Virus record (IMG/VR): IMGVR_UViG_3300027770_000190
Location: 1 to 30,730 of that record
Direction: 5' to 3' (one strand)
DNA: 30,730 bases
DNA from: a virus
Position 1 is the stretch's first letter. Each line of letters starts with the position of its first letter. The notes beneath the pieces are model-generated. The model was not told the DNA's origin. It did no database searches and saw only the letters and a program-made list of their open reading frames with translations. Made by a program: the position numbers and the translations under genes. Of this stretch, positions 1 through 6,989 are shown one piece after another.

Positions 1-90
1 CCCCCGCCGTTATGGACGGAATGGAGGTAGTAACACCAGCAGTCCTATCAAAGAAATGGGCGGTTGATATTCTATTTTATGCAGAAGTAC
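1..90. repeat. Terminal direct repeat, left copy
   Basis: Bases 1-90 match 30641-30730. Bases 1-10 and 21-90 are identical; within 11-20 seven of ten bases differ. This is the signature of a circular or permuted molecule opened at a polymorphic site, and the reading frame is kept across both versions. A true physical terminal repeat is less likely because it would usually be exact. Confidence 0.85.
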
Positions 91-239
91 CGAAAGAGTT
101 TGAGCCGTATGCGGTTTATCCAAATCCTTGCGGGGTGCATACTTTCAGTGGGAATGAGAGTTTGTATCTCAAGACCTTTTGTGCCAAGTTCCCCGATTCA
201 CCTTATTGCATAATCCCAACGAATGAAACACCTTCATAA
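1..239 (+). CDS. Small tail/fibre-operon protein, 3' part of a gene spanning the circular junction
   Basis: This is the C-terminal part of a protein that begins at 30493 and runs off the right end. The same frame is open back to base 3, and the last 70 bases of the window equal bases 21-90. Joined at the repeat, the gene is 387 nt (128 aa). The first in-frame ATG here is at 12, but that codon lies in the block that differs between the two ends, so it is not a trustworthy start. The sequence has a proline-rich motif PNPCGVHTF near the C-terminus that I have seen in small proteins of Bacteroidota phage fibre operons; its function is unknown to me. It overlaps the next gene by 17 nt. Confidence 0.75.
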   Translation, partial: PAVMDGMEVVTPAVLSKKWAVDILFYAEVPKEFEPYAVYPNPCGVHTFSGNESLYLKTFCAKFPDSPYCIIPTNETPS

Positions 240-417
240 TGACACCACCGCTGCGATTGCAACGGCTATCTCAGGCAGTTCGGCAGTTCTGCATTTTGCG
301 AATACTTGGCAACCTTTGTTTGCACTTGTGTTGGCTATTGTTGGTATTGTTTCGGGTTTGTTTGCGATTCGTTACTACGCAAAGAAAATTGATGCGATAG
401 ATGGCAAAGGCAAATAA
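223..417 (+). CDS. Small membrane protein, probable holin
   Basis: A 64-residue protein with a hydrophobic stretch at about residues 24-50 (LFALVLAIVGIVSGLFAI near its end) followed by a charged tail rich in lysine and aspartate. Size, membrane topology and position just before the amidase at 680 fit a holin that would make the inner-membrane lesion for lysis. The start at 223 overlaps the upstream gene by 17 nt. No family can be named from sequence alone. An alternative is an accessory membrane protein, with the product at 490-693 acting as the holin. Confidence 0.6.
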   Translation: MKHLHNDTTAAIATAISGSSAVLHFANTWQPLFALVLAIVGIVSGLFAIRYYAKKIDAIDGKGK

Positions 418-517
418 CATCAGCACCTTCAGAGCAAAGCCAAAGAATAAGCTCGGCAGACATACCAAACACCAAAACAAACATAAGTCGTGCAAACCAA
501 AAAGAGGACAAGGTTAA
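401..517 (+). CDS. Tiny basic protein (38 aa)
   Basis: An ATG at 401 opens a 38-residue, strongly basic protein (about a third Lys, Arg or His), beginning MAKANNISTF and ending KRGQG. I recognise the pattern, N-terminal 'TFRxKPK', then 'H-K', ending in 'RGQG', from short genes beside the lysis and structural region of other Bacteroidota phages; the role is unknown. It overlaps its upstream neighbour by 17 nt and its downstream neighbour by 28 nt, in different frames, which makes it easy to miss. It fills what would otherwise be a 72-nt gap. The high positive charge suggests nucleic-acid or membrane contact, but that is inference. Confidence 0.6.
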   Translation: MAKANNISTFRAKPKNKLGRHTKHQNKHKSCKPKRGQG

Positions 518-693
518 AAGGTTATTTTGAACCTACACCGAAACGATTCAGAGTGCTTGGTGATTCCATTGCCGGTGCATCGTTGTTTGTTGCCAGTTTG
601 AACCTTGACCATCCCAAGTTGATGTTGATTATCGGCATTGCGGGTGGAGTTGGAAAGTTCATCACAAACTTCTTCACCGATGAAACAAGTTAA
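490..693 (+). CDS. Small membrane protein of the lysis block
   Basis: A 67-residue protein starting at a GTG (490) with a basic N-terminus (MQTKKRTRLKGYF) and two hydrophobic stretches, about 25-37 (IAGASLFVASL) and 43-58 (KLMLIIGIAGGVGKF). It lies between the holin-like gene and the amidase and overlaps the amidase start by 14 nt. It may be a second holin, an antiholin or a pinholin. The choice of GTG is driven by the lack of an ATG before the first hydrophobic stretch in this frame. Confidence 0.55.
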   Translation: MQTKKRTRLKGYFEPTPKRFRVLGDSIAGASLFVASLNLDHPKLMLIIGIAGGVGKFITNFFTDETS

Positions 694-1288
694 GTTCAAC
701 GGATTCTACAAAGAGGAATCTCCAAAGTCACAAATCTACTTGCATCATACTGCTGGTAGTGGTGATGGAGTTGCAACCTTTCAATTTTGGGATGCTGATC
801 CAGTAAATATCGCAACGTGCATTGCGATAAGTCGCACGGGTGAAATCGTGCAAGGTTATGATTCCAAATTTTGGGCGTATCACTTAGGACTGAAGACATC
901 ACACTTCAAAGGAGTGCCATTCCAAAAACTTGACAAAACATCCATCGGGATTGAGATTTGTAATTGGGGATACTTGGTTGAGAAGAACGGCAAGTTCATC
1001 AATTATGTAGGCAAAGAAATCAAAGATGTGTGCAAACTTGATAAGCCATACAAGGGATTCACCTATTTTGAGAACTACACAAAGGAACAAATCGCATCAG
1101 TCAAAGAATTGTTGTTGTTGTGGCGTGAGAAATACGCTATTGACCTAACTTATCACGAGGATATTTGGTCGGTGACAAAAAGAGCTTTGTCAGGCAAGAA
1201 CGGAGTGTTCACACACAACTCAGTTCGTGCAGATAAAATTGATGTTTATCCCCACCCCGATTTGATTAGTATGTTGCAATCGTTGTAA
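680..1288 (+). CDS. N-acetylmuramoyl-L-alanine amidase (endolysin, Amidase_2 fold)
   Basis: A 202-residue enzyme that should cut the bond between muramic acid and the stem peptide and so release progeny. Visible marks of the PGRP/Amidase_2 family are LHHTAG at 21-26 (first zinc histidine), AYHLG at 66-70, SIGIEICNWG at 88-97, and YPHPDL at 190-195 (second zinc histidine and acid). The frame is open to 638, but the ATG at 680 is preferred: it gives a normal N-terminus, with the first domain strand beginning at once, and reduces the overlap with the upstream gene to 14 nt. No signal peptide is visible, so export would depend on the holin-like proteins just upstream. Confidence 0.88.
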   Translation: MKQVKFNGFYKEESPKSQIYLHHTAGSGDGVATFQFWDADPVNIATCIAISRTGEIVQGYDSKFWAYHLGLKTSHFKGVPFQKLDKTSIGIEICNWGYLVEKNGKFINYVGKEIKDVCKLDKPYKGFTYFENYTKEQIASVKELLLLWREKYAIDLTYHEDIWSVTKRALSGKNGVFTHNSVRADKIDVYPHPDLISMLQSL

Positions 1289-1305
1289 GTTGCTATTTAC
1301 TTTCA

Positions 1306-3042
1306 ATGATCTTCCAAAGAATCAACTTTCACGACAATGTCCTTCCCGTTTTCAAAGAAAACAAGGCGAAGGGTTATGTGACTTTTGGTGCTGACAACTT
1401 GTATCCCGATTTTTTAATTGAGTTATTCAACAAGTCACCCAAGCACAATGCCATCGTTTCAAGCAAAGCATCGTATGTTGCTGGAGTTGGGACAAAGGTA
1501 ATCGGACAAAACACCGTTGACATCGCAAAAGCCGAAGCAAAGATTCAAGCGATTAATGCCTACGAAACACTTGCACAAGTTAAAAACAAGATTGCTTATG
1601 ACCTTGAGTTGTTCAATGGTTATTGCTTGGAGATAATTTGGAACAAAGCGAAGACGGCAATTGCTGAAATCTACCACATCCCTTTTAAGAATATCCGCAA
1701 AGGACTTGAGGGAGATTATGTATACTGCGAGGATTGGACTGACCGCAAAGCGGAACAAATCCACTATGTCCCATTCAACACAACAACAAGGGAATCAAAG
1801 TCACTTTATTATTGCCAATTCTATCGCCCCGGTCAAGGCGAATATCCTTTGCCTGATTACATCGGTGCATTAAAATATATTGAGGTTGACACCGAGATTT
1901 CAAATTACTATTTGAACTCTATCAAAAATGGATTCACCGCACAAACTCATATCCAGTTATTCAAGGGAATCCCAACACCTGAAGAAGCTCGTGCAACTGC
2001 AAGAAGATTCAAAGAGAATTATCAAGGCACGGACAATGCCGGTGGACTTATCATTCAATACAACGATCCACAAGAGAAAGAATCAGTCATAAGCAACTTG
2101 CAACCGTCTGATTTTGACAAGCAATTTGATTTACTAAATAAGACCGTACAACAAGAGATATTTGTTGCACACAAGGTAAACTCACCGATGTTGTTTGGAG
2201 TGCGTGTAGAGGGTCAATTGGGTGGTCGTAGCGAGATGATTGAAGCGTATGAGATGTTCCAACAATCATACATCGAACCAAGACAACAAAAGATTGATGA
2301 TACTTTGACTTACTTGTTTGAGTTCATCTCTCCAGTTCGTTTAGAAACAATTAACAAACCACCAATTGGAGTTGATTATGTTGCCTTGTTTACTGCTGGA
2401 CTTTTAACGCAGAACGAAGCACGGAAGGAATTGGGATTTGAAGAGATTGAGAAAACGCCCGTTGCGATGTCATCACAAAATCCTTTTGGATGGGATGATG
2501 AGCGTGACTTAGCGGTCTTTATGAAGTATGGTGAACCAGCGGAGAACTTTGAAGCGATGAAATTTGACTTCGCATCTGCGATTGAATCAGCCATCTTGAA
2601 TGTGTTGAAAGAGAACAAAGGTTTGCAAGTGGGCGATATCGTCAACATCACCAAACTTGATCCACAAGTCGTGGTTGACACCATTGCAAAATTGAACGAT
2701 GCCAAGTTAATCAAAGGATACAATCAAGGTCTTGAAGTAACACCAAAAGGATTGGATGAAATCAGTCAGTTACAAACCGAAATCGTGGTTCGTTACAAAT
2801 ACTCAATTGCACCAGGAATCAGCGGTGGAATCTTGATCCCAACATCTCGTGATTTCTGCCGTCAAATTGTTCAAAGTAATCGTGTTTATTCTCGTGCGGA
2901 TATTGATGCGATGTCGGCACAAACAGGAATTGATGTTTGGTCAAGACGAGGCGGATGGTATCACGACCCCGTGAGAGATGTGAATGTTCCACAATGCAGA
3001 CACATTTGGCAACAACAATTATTAAGGAGAATCAAGAAATGA
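1306..3042 (+). CDS. Portal protein with winged-helix and C-terminal extension
   Basis: A 578-residue protein. Residues about 1-390 have the look of Bacteroidota phage portal proteins (dodecameric ring at the capsid vertex through which DNA passes): 'FGADNLYPDFLIELFNKSP' near the start, then 'ELFNGYCLEIIWN' and 'HKVNSPMLFGVR'. After this, residues about 427-488 look like a winged-helix domain, and residues about 494-578 form a segment with 'RDFCRQIV', 'VYSRADID', 'RRGGWYHDP' and 'CRHIWQQQ' that resembles the end of Mu gpF-like minor head proteins. The two cysteines and the histidine could bind metal. Gene order (connector next, overlapping by ATGA) supports the portal role. It sits about 15 kb from the terminase, which is unusual. 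Confidence 0.8.
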   Translation: MIFQRINFHDNVLPVFKENKAKGYVTFGADNLYPDFLIELFNKSPKHNAIVSSKASYVAGVGTKVIGQNTVDIAKAEAKIQAINAYETLAQVKNKIAYDLELFNGYCLEIIWNKAKTAIAEIYHIPFKNIRKGLEGDYVYCEDWTDRKAEQIHYVPFNTTTRESKSLYYCQFYRPGQGEYPLPDYIGALKYIEVDTEISNYYLNSIKNGFTAQTHIQLFKGIPTPEEARATARRFKENYQGTDNAGGLIIQYNDPQEKESVISNLQPSDFDKQFDLLNKTVQQEIFVAHKVNSPMLFGVRVEGQLGGRSEMIEAYEMFQQSYIEPRQQKIDDTLTYLFEFISPVRLETINKPPIGVDYVALFTAGLLTQNEARKELGFEEIEKTPVAMSSQNPFGWDDERDLAVFMKYGEPAENFEAMKFDFASAIESAILNVLKENKGLQVGDIVNITKLDPQVVVDTIAKLNDAKLIKGYNQGLEVTPKGLDEISQLQTEIVVRYKYSIAPGISGGILIPTSRDFCRQIVQSNRVYSRADIDAMSAQTGIDVWSRRGGWYHDPVRDVNVPQCRHIWQQQLLRRIKK

Positions 3043-3602
3043 CAAACTTTGTATATTTCATATCAACAACCTATTTGAAGGACAACACACCTTTGAATGA
3101 GAATGTTGATGACAAGTTGCTGAAGTCAGCAATCAAAGAAGCTCAGGAAATCTACATCCGTGATGTGATTGGTTCGGGTATTTACAACCAGTTGCAGACA
3201 CAAGCGTTTGCATCTACATTGAGTGCTTTGAATGTTACTCTTTTGGATTCATACATTGCACCTTGTTTGAAGTATTATACTTTGACCGAAGCGATGTTGC
3301 CAATGACATTCAAGTTGATGAACAAATCGGTTGCATCTCGTGAATCCGACAATGCTCGTGCAGTATCCGTTGAGGAGATGACATTGATTGAAGGCAGATA
3401 CCGTGACAAAGCGGAATACTATGCAAATAGGTTGCGTGATTATCTCCGTACCAATACAAATGATTATCCATTGTTCTTGAATCCCGGCAACACAATTGAC
3501 ACCATCAGACCGAAATCAACTGCATTCAGCGGAGGAATTTATTTACCACTACGATATGACGATTGTTTCTTCAACTATGACTTCCCCCACGAGGACAAAT
3601 AA
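3039..3602 (+). CDS. Probable head-tail connector / adaptor protein
   Basis: A 187-residue protein that starts at the ATG overlapping the portal stop codon (ATGA). The frame is open to 2937, but an earlier start would lie inside the portal gene. Mainly helical sequence with 'DDKLLKSAIKEAQEIYIRDVIG' early on (the pattern of adaptor proteins binding under the portal) and 'RYRDKAEYYANRLRDYL' in the second half. The position straight after the portal is that of a gp6-type adaptor in HK97-like phages. The assignment rests on size, helicity and position. Confidence 0.65.
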   Translation: MTNFVYFISTTYLKDNTPLNENVDDKLLKSAIKEAQEIYIRDVIGSGIYNQLQTQAFASTLSALNVTLLDSYIAPCLKYYTLTEAMLPMTFKLMNKSVASRESDNARAVSVEEMTLIEGRYRDKAEYYANRLRDYLRTNTNDYPLFLNPGNTIDTIRPKSTAFSGGIYLPLRYDDCFFNYDFPHEDK

Positions 3603-3646
3603 GTGGCAAAAAAACAACGAAGCCAAACTTCTCAAATTCCTAAAAA

Positions 3647-4087
3647 ATGACATTAAACCAAATAATCAAAAAGATTCAGACCGCAGCCGAAAGCCATAAA
3701 ATGGTCGGTCACTTTGGCGTTGGTCAGCAATCTAATTTGACGGTGGAGAATGTTGAGTATTATCCATTGGTTTGGTTGTATCCAGATGGCTTCAATTTGC
3801 AGTCAACTGGAAAGTTGATGACATACAACTTTGCATTGATTGTAATGGATCGTGTGTTTGAATCTGAGAGCAACACAATTGAAGTTCTTTCGGACACGGC
3901 ACAAATTATGTCTGACATTTTTGCGTTGGTACAAACCAACACGGAATCCGATGGTGACTTTGAATTAAGCATCAACGGTAACGCATCACCATTCTATGAT
4001 TCAAAAACTGATATATTGGCTGGATATGCAATCAACTTCCAAGTTCTCACTCCTTATCTCAGCAATAGTTGCGTTGTACCTATTTAG
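3647..4087 (+). CDS. Probable tail-terminator or head-closure protein
   Basis: A 146-residue protein starting at an ATG within an A-rich stretch. The first 20 residues are a helix (LNQIIKKIQTAAESH), followed by alternating strand-like segments ('YYPLVWLYPDGF', 'MTYNFALIVMDRVFES') and a helix ('EVLSDTAQIMSDIFALV'). This alpha/beta layout and the location between the portal/adaptor genes and the gp10-like gene are typical of tail-terminator or neck proteins. I cannot name a family. A 45-nt gap precedes it. Its 3' end overlaps the next gene by 59 nt. Confidence 0.5.
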   Translation: MTLNQIIKKIQTAAESHKMVGHFGVGQQSNLTVENVEYYPLVWLYPDGFNLQSTGKLMTYNFALIVMDRVFESESNTIEVLSDTAQIMSDIFALVQTNTESDGDFELSINGNASPFYDSKTDILAGYAINFQVLTPYLSNSCVVPI

Positions 4088-4310
4088 TGTTGTGTGGGCG
4101 ATGTTCAATTTTGAAGAACATCCAAAGCCAAAAACACTATTGAAGGTAGAATTGCACGAAAGAATTGTGGAAAGGGAAAAAATCAAACGAAGCGTTCTAA
4201 TCAAATATCTTAATCACTTGGATACAATCTACCTTGACACCTTCCAAAGTTCGTCACAAGGTCTGAAACAAGCAATTGAGATACATCGTACACTTGACAC
4301 AACTCTATGA
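4029..4310 (+). CDS. Single-span membrane protein, spanin-like
   Basis: The frame is open from 3996; I choose the ATG at 4029 because it places a short polar start before one membrane helix (residues about 6-25, 'LLISAIVALYLFSVVWAMF'). The rest is a charged, helical segment ('VELHERIVEREKIKRSVLIKYL'), giving 93 residues. One N-terminal membrane anchor followed by a long helix is the plan of an inner-membrane spanin, but no partner lipoprotein is evident nearby. It overlaps the upstream gene by 59 nt and the downstream gene by 4 nt. Could also be a membrane anchor of unknown role. Confidence 0.45.
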   Translation, partial: QSTSKFSLLISAIVALYLFSVVWAMFNFEEHPKPKTLLKVELHERIVEREKIKRSVLIKYLNHLDTIYLDTFQSSSQGLKQAIEIHRTLDTTL

Positions 4311-5143
4311 AGAAAAACAATGTTCTCAAAATTGACAAGCCGTTTGAAGAAACAAAAGTTCTATTGATTAGTGATTTGCATTGGGACAATCCGAAGTGTG
4401 ACCGGGTAACTCTGAAACGACATCTTGATTTGGCACTCGCTGGAAACAATGACATCCTAATCAACGGTGATTTGTTTTGTTTGATGCAAGGTGCGTATGA
4501 TCCACGAAAGAGCAAGTCAGACATCCGACCTGAACATAATGTTGCAAACTACTTTGATGCCATTATTGAAACTGCCGTTGAATGGTTCACGCCCTATGCT
4601 CACAACATTAAGCTCATCGGATATGGAAACCACGAAACAAACATTCTCAAACGCCAAGAAACCGACATCATTGAACGCTTTGTCACTTTGTTGAACTACA
4701 AAACGGGAAGCGATATTCAGGTTGGTGGATACGGTGGATGGATTCGGTATACCTTTGAGCAATACGGCAAAAGTTGTATGTACACAATGAAGTATATGCA
4801 CGGATTCGGTGGTGGTGGTGCGGTCACTCGTGGAACAATACAACACAATCGAATGAGTGTGAATGTAGAGAATGCAGATGCAATTTGGATGGGTCACGTT
4901 CACGAGGACTATGAGCTTACTTACACGGTTGAAACCTTGTCCGTGAAGGGAACTGTTTATCTGCGTGACATCTTGATGATTCGTACTTCAGCATACAAAG
5001 AAGAATACGGAGATGGTTCAAAGGGATGGCACATTGAACGAGGTGCATCACCAAAGCCAATCGGAGGTCGTTGGTTAGTGATGAATCCAGTTCGTGAAGG
5101 TGATCATCGCAAGGTTATTGCTTACACCCACAAAACAATCTAA
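4307..5143 (+). CDS. Calcineurin-like metallophosphoesterase
   Basis: A 278-residue protein with the full set of metal-binding motifs of this superfamily: D-x-H (SDLHWD, residues 22-27), GD (NGDLF, 53-57), GNHE (107-110), a histidine at 165 (YMHGFG) and GHVH (196-199). The fold uses two metal ions to hydrolyse phosphodiesters or phosphomonoesters; the substrate cannot be read from sequence. It lies within the head-tail connector genes and shares an ATGA-type overlap with the gene before it, so it would be made late. It could act on DNA ends, a host nucleotide signal, or phosphoprotein; none of these can be told apart here. Confidence 0.85.
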   Translation: MKKNNVLKIDKPFEETKVLLISDLHWDNPKCDRVTLKRHLDLALAGNNDILINGDLFCLMQGAYDPRKSKSDIRPEHNVANYFDAIIETAVEWFTPYAHNIKLIGYGNHETNILKRQETDIIERFVTLLNYKTGSDIQVGGYGGWIRYTFEQYGKSCMYTMKYMHGFGGGGAVTRGTIQHNRMSVNVENADAIWMGHVHEDYELTYTVETLSVKGTVYLRDILMIRTSAYKEEYGDGSKGWHIERGASPKPIGGRWLVMNPVREGDHRKVIAYTHKTI

Positions 5144-5166
5144 GAGTTAAAAAAACGCAAACGGAT

Positions 5167-5421
5167 ATGATCTTAAAGGTTCAAATTGTACACGAGCAAA
5201 AGAACGACAATTGGATGGGTTTGGTTGAAGGAGAATCAGACATCGTTGAAATCGTTGAAGATGGTGCGATTGATTCTGCACAAATTGTCGGAGTGAGTGC
5301 TTATCACGAGTATTGCATTGTTTATATGCTCGGTGGTCATTCGTTTATACTGGAAGAAGAATATGATATATTTGTAAAGAGATGGATGCAGTCAACCCGA
5401 AACACTATAAACAAGGATTAA
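5167..5421 (+). CDS. Hypothetical acidic protein (84 aa)
   Basis: A small acidic protein made mainly of strands ('MILKVQIVHEQKNDNW', 'EIVEDGAIDSAQIVGVSAYHEYCIVYML'). No family recognised. It follows the phosphoesterase after a 23-nt gap, and its last 40 nt overlap the start of the DUF3310 gene in another frame. The overlapped part also carries a promoter-like -7 element at 5367-5374. Confidence 0.55.
   Translation: MILKVQIVHEQKNDNWMGLVEGESDIVEIVEDGAIDSAQIVGVSAYHEYCIVYMLGGHSFILEEEYDIFVKRWMQSTRNTINKD
5343..5374 (+). promoter_or_regulatory. Possible Bacteroidota promoter before the DUF3310 gene
   Basis: A perfect -7 element TATATTTG lies at 5367-5374, seven bases before the ATG at 5382. The upstream -33 region (GTTTA at about 5343-5347) matches only in part. 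It is inside the preceding coding sequence. Confidence 0.35.
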
Positions 5422-5618
5422 TTGAGTGCATTGATGCGATTGAATCAGCAACCACCAATAAAAAAGGAATCATCGCAGTTTGCACCGGGAACATAATCAA
5501 ATACATTTGGAGGTGCGAGGATAAAAATGGGTTGGAAGATTTATACAAAGCGAAATGGTATCTTGACAAGCTCATTGAAACCAAAGAAAAACAATCGCCC
5601 AAAAGTGCTACTTTGTAG
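5382..5618 (+). CDS. DUF3310 protein
   Basis: A 78-residue protein with the conserved pattern of DUF3310, common in phages: 'NPKHYKQG' at 5-12, 'ECIDAIES' at 15-22, 'GNIIKYIWRCEDKNG' at 36-50 and 'DLYKAKWYLDKLIE' at 53-66. The family is often labelled as nucleotide-kinase related, but its biochemical role is not established. The start at 5382 is fixed by the conserved N-terminal motif. A -7-like element ends seven bases upstream, so this gene may have its own transcript as well as read-through from the late genes. Confidence 0.85.
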   Translation: MDAVNPKHYKQGLIECIDAIESATTNKKGIIAVCTGNIIKYIWRCEDKNGLEDLYKAKWYLDKLIETKEKQSPKSATL

Positions 5619-5619
5619 A

Positions 5620-5949
5620 ATGTGGTTCTTGTTGTTTCTCATCCCGTTGACCAGCAATGGACAAGTGTTGGTGGATACTTGTGTAATCCAAGAAGCAAAC
5701 CATTATTTGGTCAAGGGTGCAATTGCGAGAAGGCAAGTCACAATTCTTCGCAAAATTGTGACATCGGATTCCGTCATCATTGACCAACAAGATTCCATCA
5801 TTGGTAAGCAAAAGACAAACATCGGATACCTGAAGGATGACAACAATGCCCTTGTGAAGCGAAATAAAGCCATCTCACGCACTTTAATCAGTTACAAGAT
5901 GCTGAGTGTAGTCCTAACCATTTTAAGCGTTGTGATGTGGCTCAAATAG
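5620..5949 (+). CDS. Secreted or envelope protein with two hydrophobic ends, spanin-like
   Basis: The frame is open from 5527, but the ATG at 5620 starts directly at a signal-like hydrophobic segment (MWFLLFLIPLTSNGQ). That gives a 109-residue protein: a leader (1-15), a polar helical middle ('VTSDSVIIDQQDSIIGKQ', 'LKDDNNALVKRNKAIS') with coiled-coil character, and a C-terminal hydrophobic helix (about 93-109). A periplasmic coiled coil anchored at its end fits a spanin-like or envelope role. It lies 1 nt after the DUF3310 stop and overlaps the next gene by 13 nt. Function unproven. Confidence 0.5.
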   Translation: MWFLLFLIPLTSNGQVLVDTCVIQEANHYLVKGAIARRQVTILRKIVTSDSVIIDQQDSIIGKQKTNIGYLKDDNNALVKRNKAISRTLISYKMLSVVLTILSVVMWLK

Positions 5950-6473
5950 ATTTATCAAAATTACCTGATGCCCTTGATACTTATTTAGGTGATGCATCTC
6001 AAGGTTCACTCCTTCAGCAGATCATCGTTGAATGGTGGAACAAGAAGGTGATTCCACCGATTTGGGCGAATCTTGATGCCAATGGAACAAATGCGTCATC
6101 CAAACTCCGACAATCTTTCATTCCTGGTACTATCACCAAGTCACCGACATCAATCAACACCATTCTTTTGGCTGAGGATTATTGGGAGTTCATTGAATAC
6201 GGAAGGAAGCCAACACGAGGAGGACATATTGAAGGCACTCCGTACTTGTGGCAATCATTAAAAACTTGGATCAGTCAAAAAGGTATCAAAACGGCTGAAG
6301 GTCAAACTTACGATTCACTTGCCAAAGCCATTGCAAAAAAGATTCACCGAAGCGGAACAAAGGCACAACCATTCTTAGAAAAGGCATTCACCGAATCCAT
6401 TCAGATGGAATTGGTCAACGAGTTGAACGCTCGTTTTGGGGATTTGATATTCTCCGAAGACATAAAAATATAA
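5937..6473 (+). CDS. HK97 gp10-like head-tail joining protein
   Basis: A 178-residue protein starting at GTG (5937). The features of the HK97 gp10 family are a strand-rich centre with 'EDYWEFIEYGRKPTRGG' (about 82-98) and a C-terminal 'AIAKKIHRSGTKAQPFLEKAF' segment (about 130-150). Proteins of this kind sit at the neck and help complete or attach the tail. It is the last gene of the late block before the early promoter at 6490, and only 13 nt overlap the gene upstream. The GTG is used because no ATG lies near the start of the conserved region. Confidence 0.75.
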   Translation: MAQIDLSKLPDALDTYLGDASQGSLLQQIIVEWWNKKVIPPIWANLDANGTNASSKLRQSFIPGTITKSPTSINTILLAEDYWEFIEYGRKPTRGGHIEGTPYLWQSLKTWISQKGIKTAEGQTYDSLAKAIAKKIHRSGTKAQPFLEKAFTESIQMELVNELNARFGDLIFSEDIKI

Positions 6474-6489
6474 TTAAAAGTAAATTTTA

Positions 6490-6521
6490 TTTGCATTATT
6501 GATTTGTTTATTTTACTTTTG
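6490..6521 (+). promoter_or_regulatory. Early promoter, Bacteroidota type
   Basis: TTTG at 6490-6493 and TACTTTTG at 6514-6521 are separated by exactly 20 nt, a perfect match to the -33/-7 pattern TTTG-N(17-23)-TAnnTTTG. The region is very AT-rich and intergenic (6474-6528). The -7 element ends seven bases before the ATG at 6529, so the transcript would have almost no 5' leader. It should drive the recombination genes. Confidence 0.8.
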
Positions 6522-6528
6522 TGTCGTT

Positions 6529-6714
6529 ATGGATTACGCAAAAGCAATTGAAACAATCAAGCTGAAACGAAGACAAGGTCTTTTTCAGATTGTCGCACGG
6601 AAGACCGGAGTATCACTTCCAACCGTTCGCAAGTATTTAGTCGATGGGAACATCGTTTCTCCAAAAGCAAAAGCCGTCGTTGAGATTGCATTGAGGGAGG
6701 TGAACAATGATTGA
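6529..6714 (+). CDS. Small helix-turn-helix DNA-binding protein
   Basis: A 61-residue protein, MDYAKAIETIKL at its start. The stretch 'GLFQIVARKTGVSLPTVRKYLVDG' (about 16-39) is a clear helix-turn-helix: a first helix ending in ARKTG, a turn, and a recognition helix SLPTVRKYL. This resembles short Cro/MarR-independent phage regulators. The frame is open to 6499, but the ATG at 6529 is chosen because 6499 lies inside the promoter. As the first gene behind the early promoter it may control early transcription. Confidence 0.7.
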   Translation: MDYAKAIETIKLKRRQGLFQIVARKTGVSLPTVRKYLVDGNIVSPKAKAVVEIALREVNND

Positions 6715-6976
6715 GTTGGCAATCAACGGATGGATACTGACTGTGCAAGGTCGTATCTGCGAAGAGAAGTATGTCTACACAATTGAGGCGGTTGACAATT
6801 GGCTTATCGCAAACCACATTGAAGAACTTCACGATTATCTCAATTCAACAACCAGCGGATTTGGTGATTGTTGTATCAAAGAATTTGACGGCATCAACTC
6901 GGAAGCATTCTTCAATGCTGAACCAACTAAATTTCAGGTTCTATTTATGATAGGACAAAGAACTAACTTTTTATAA
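6707..6976 (+). CDS. Hypothetical protein (89 aa)
   Basis: An 89-residue protein that overlaps the HTH gene by 8 nt. No family recognised. The N-terminal half is strand-rich ('LAINGWILTVQGR', 'YVYTIEA'), followed by a helix 'NWLIANHIEELHDYL' and a Cys-Cys pair (GFGDCCIKEFDG). Operon position, between a DNA-binding regulator and the ERF gene, suggests an early function. Nothing more can be said. Confidence 0.55.
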   Translation: MIELAINGWILTVQGRICEEKYVYTIEAVDNWLIANHIEELHDYLNSTTSGFGDCCIKEFDGINSEAFFNAEPTKFQVLFMIGQRTNFL

Positions 6977-6989
6977 AAACAAAAACTCT

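Noticed and set aside
1-90. Diversity-generating retroelement acting on the junction gene
   Set aside because: No reverse transcriptase and no template repeat are present. The seven differences are not confined to adenine positions.
1298-1304. Promoter-like TACTTTC just before the portal start
   Set aside because: The element lacks the final TTTG, and no -33 partner is at the right distance.
3496-3699. 67-codon frame across the connector gene end
   Set aside because: It overlaps two better genes and its sequence is low-complexity shadow. A 15-codon GTG frame at 3603-3650 is too short to support.
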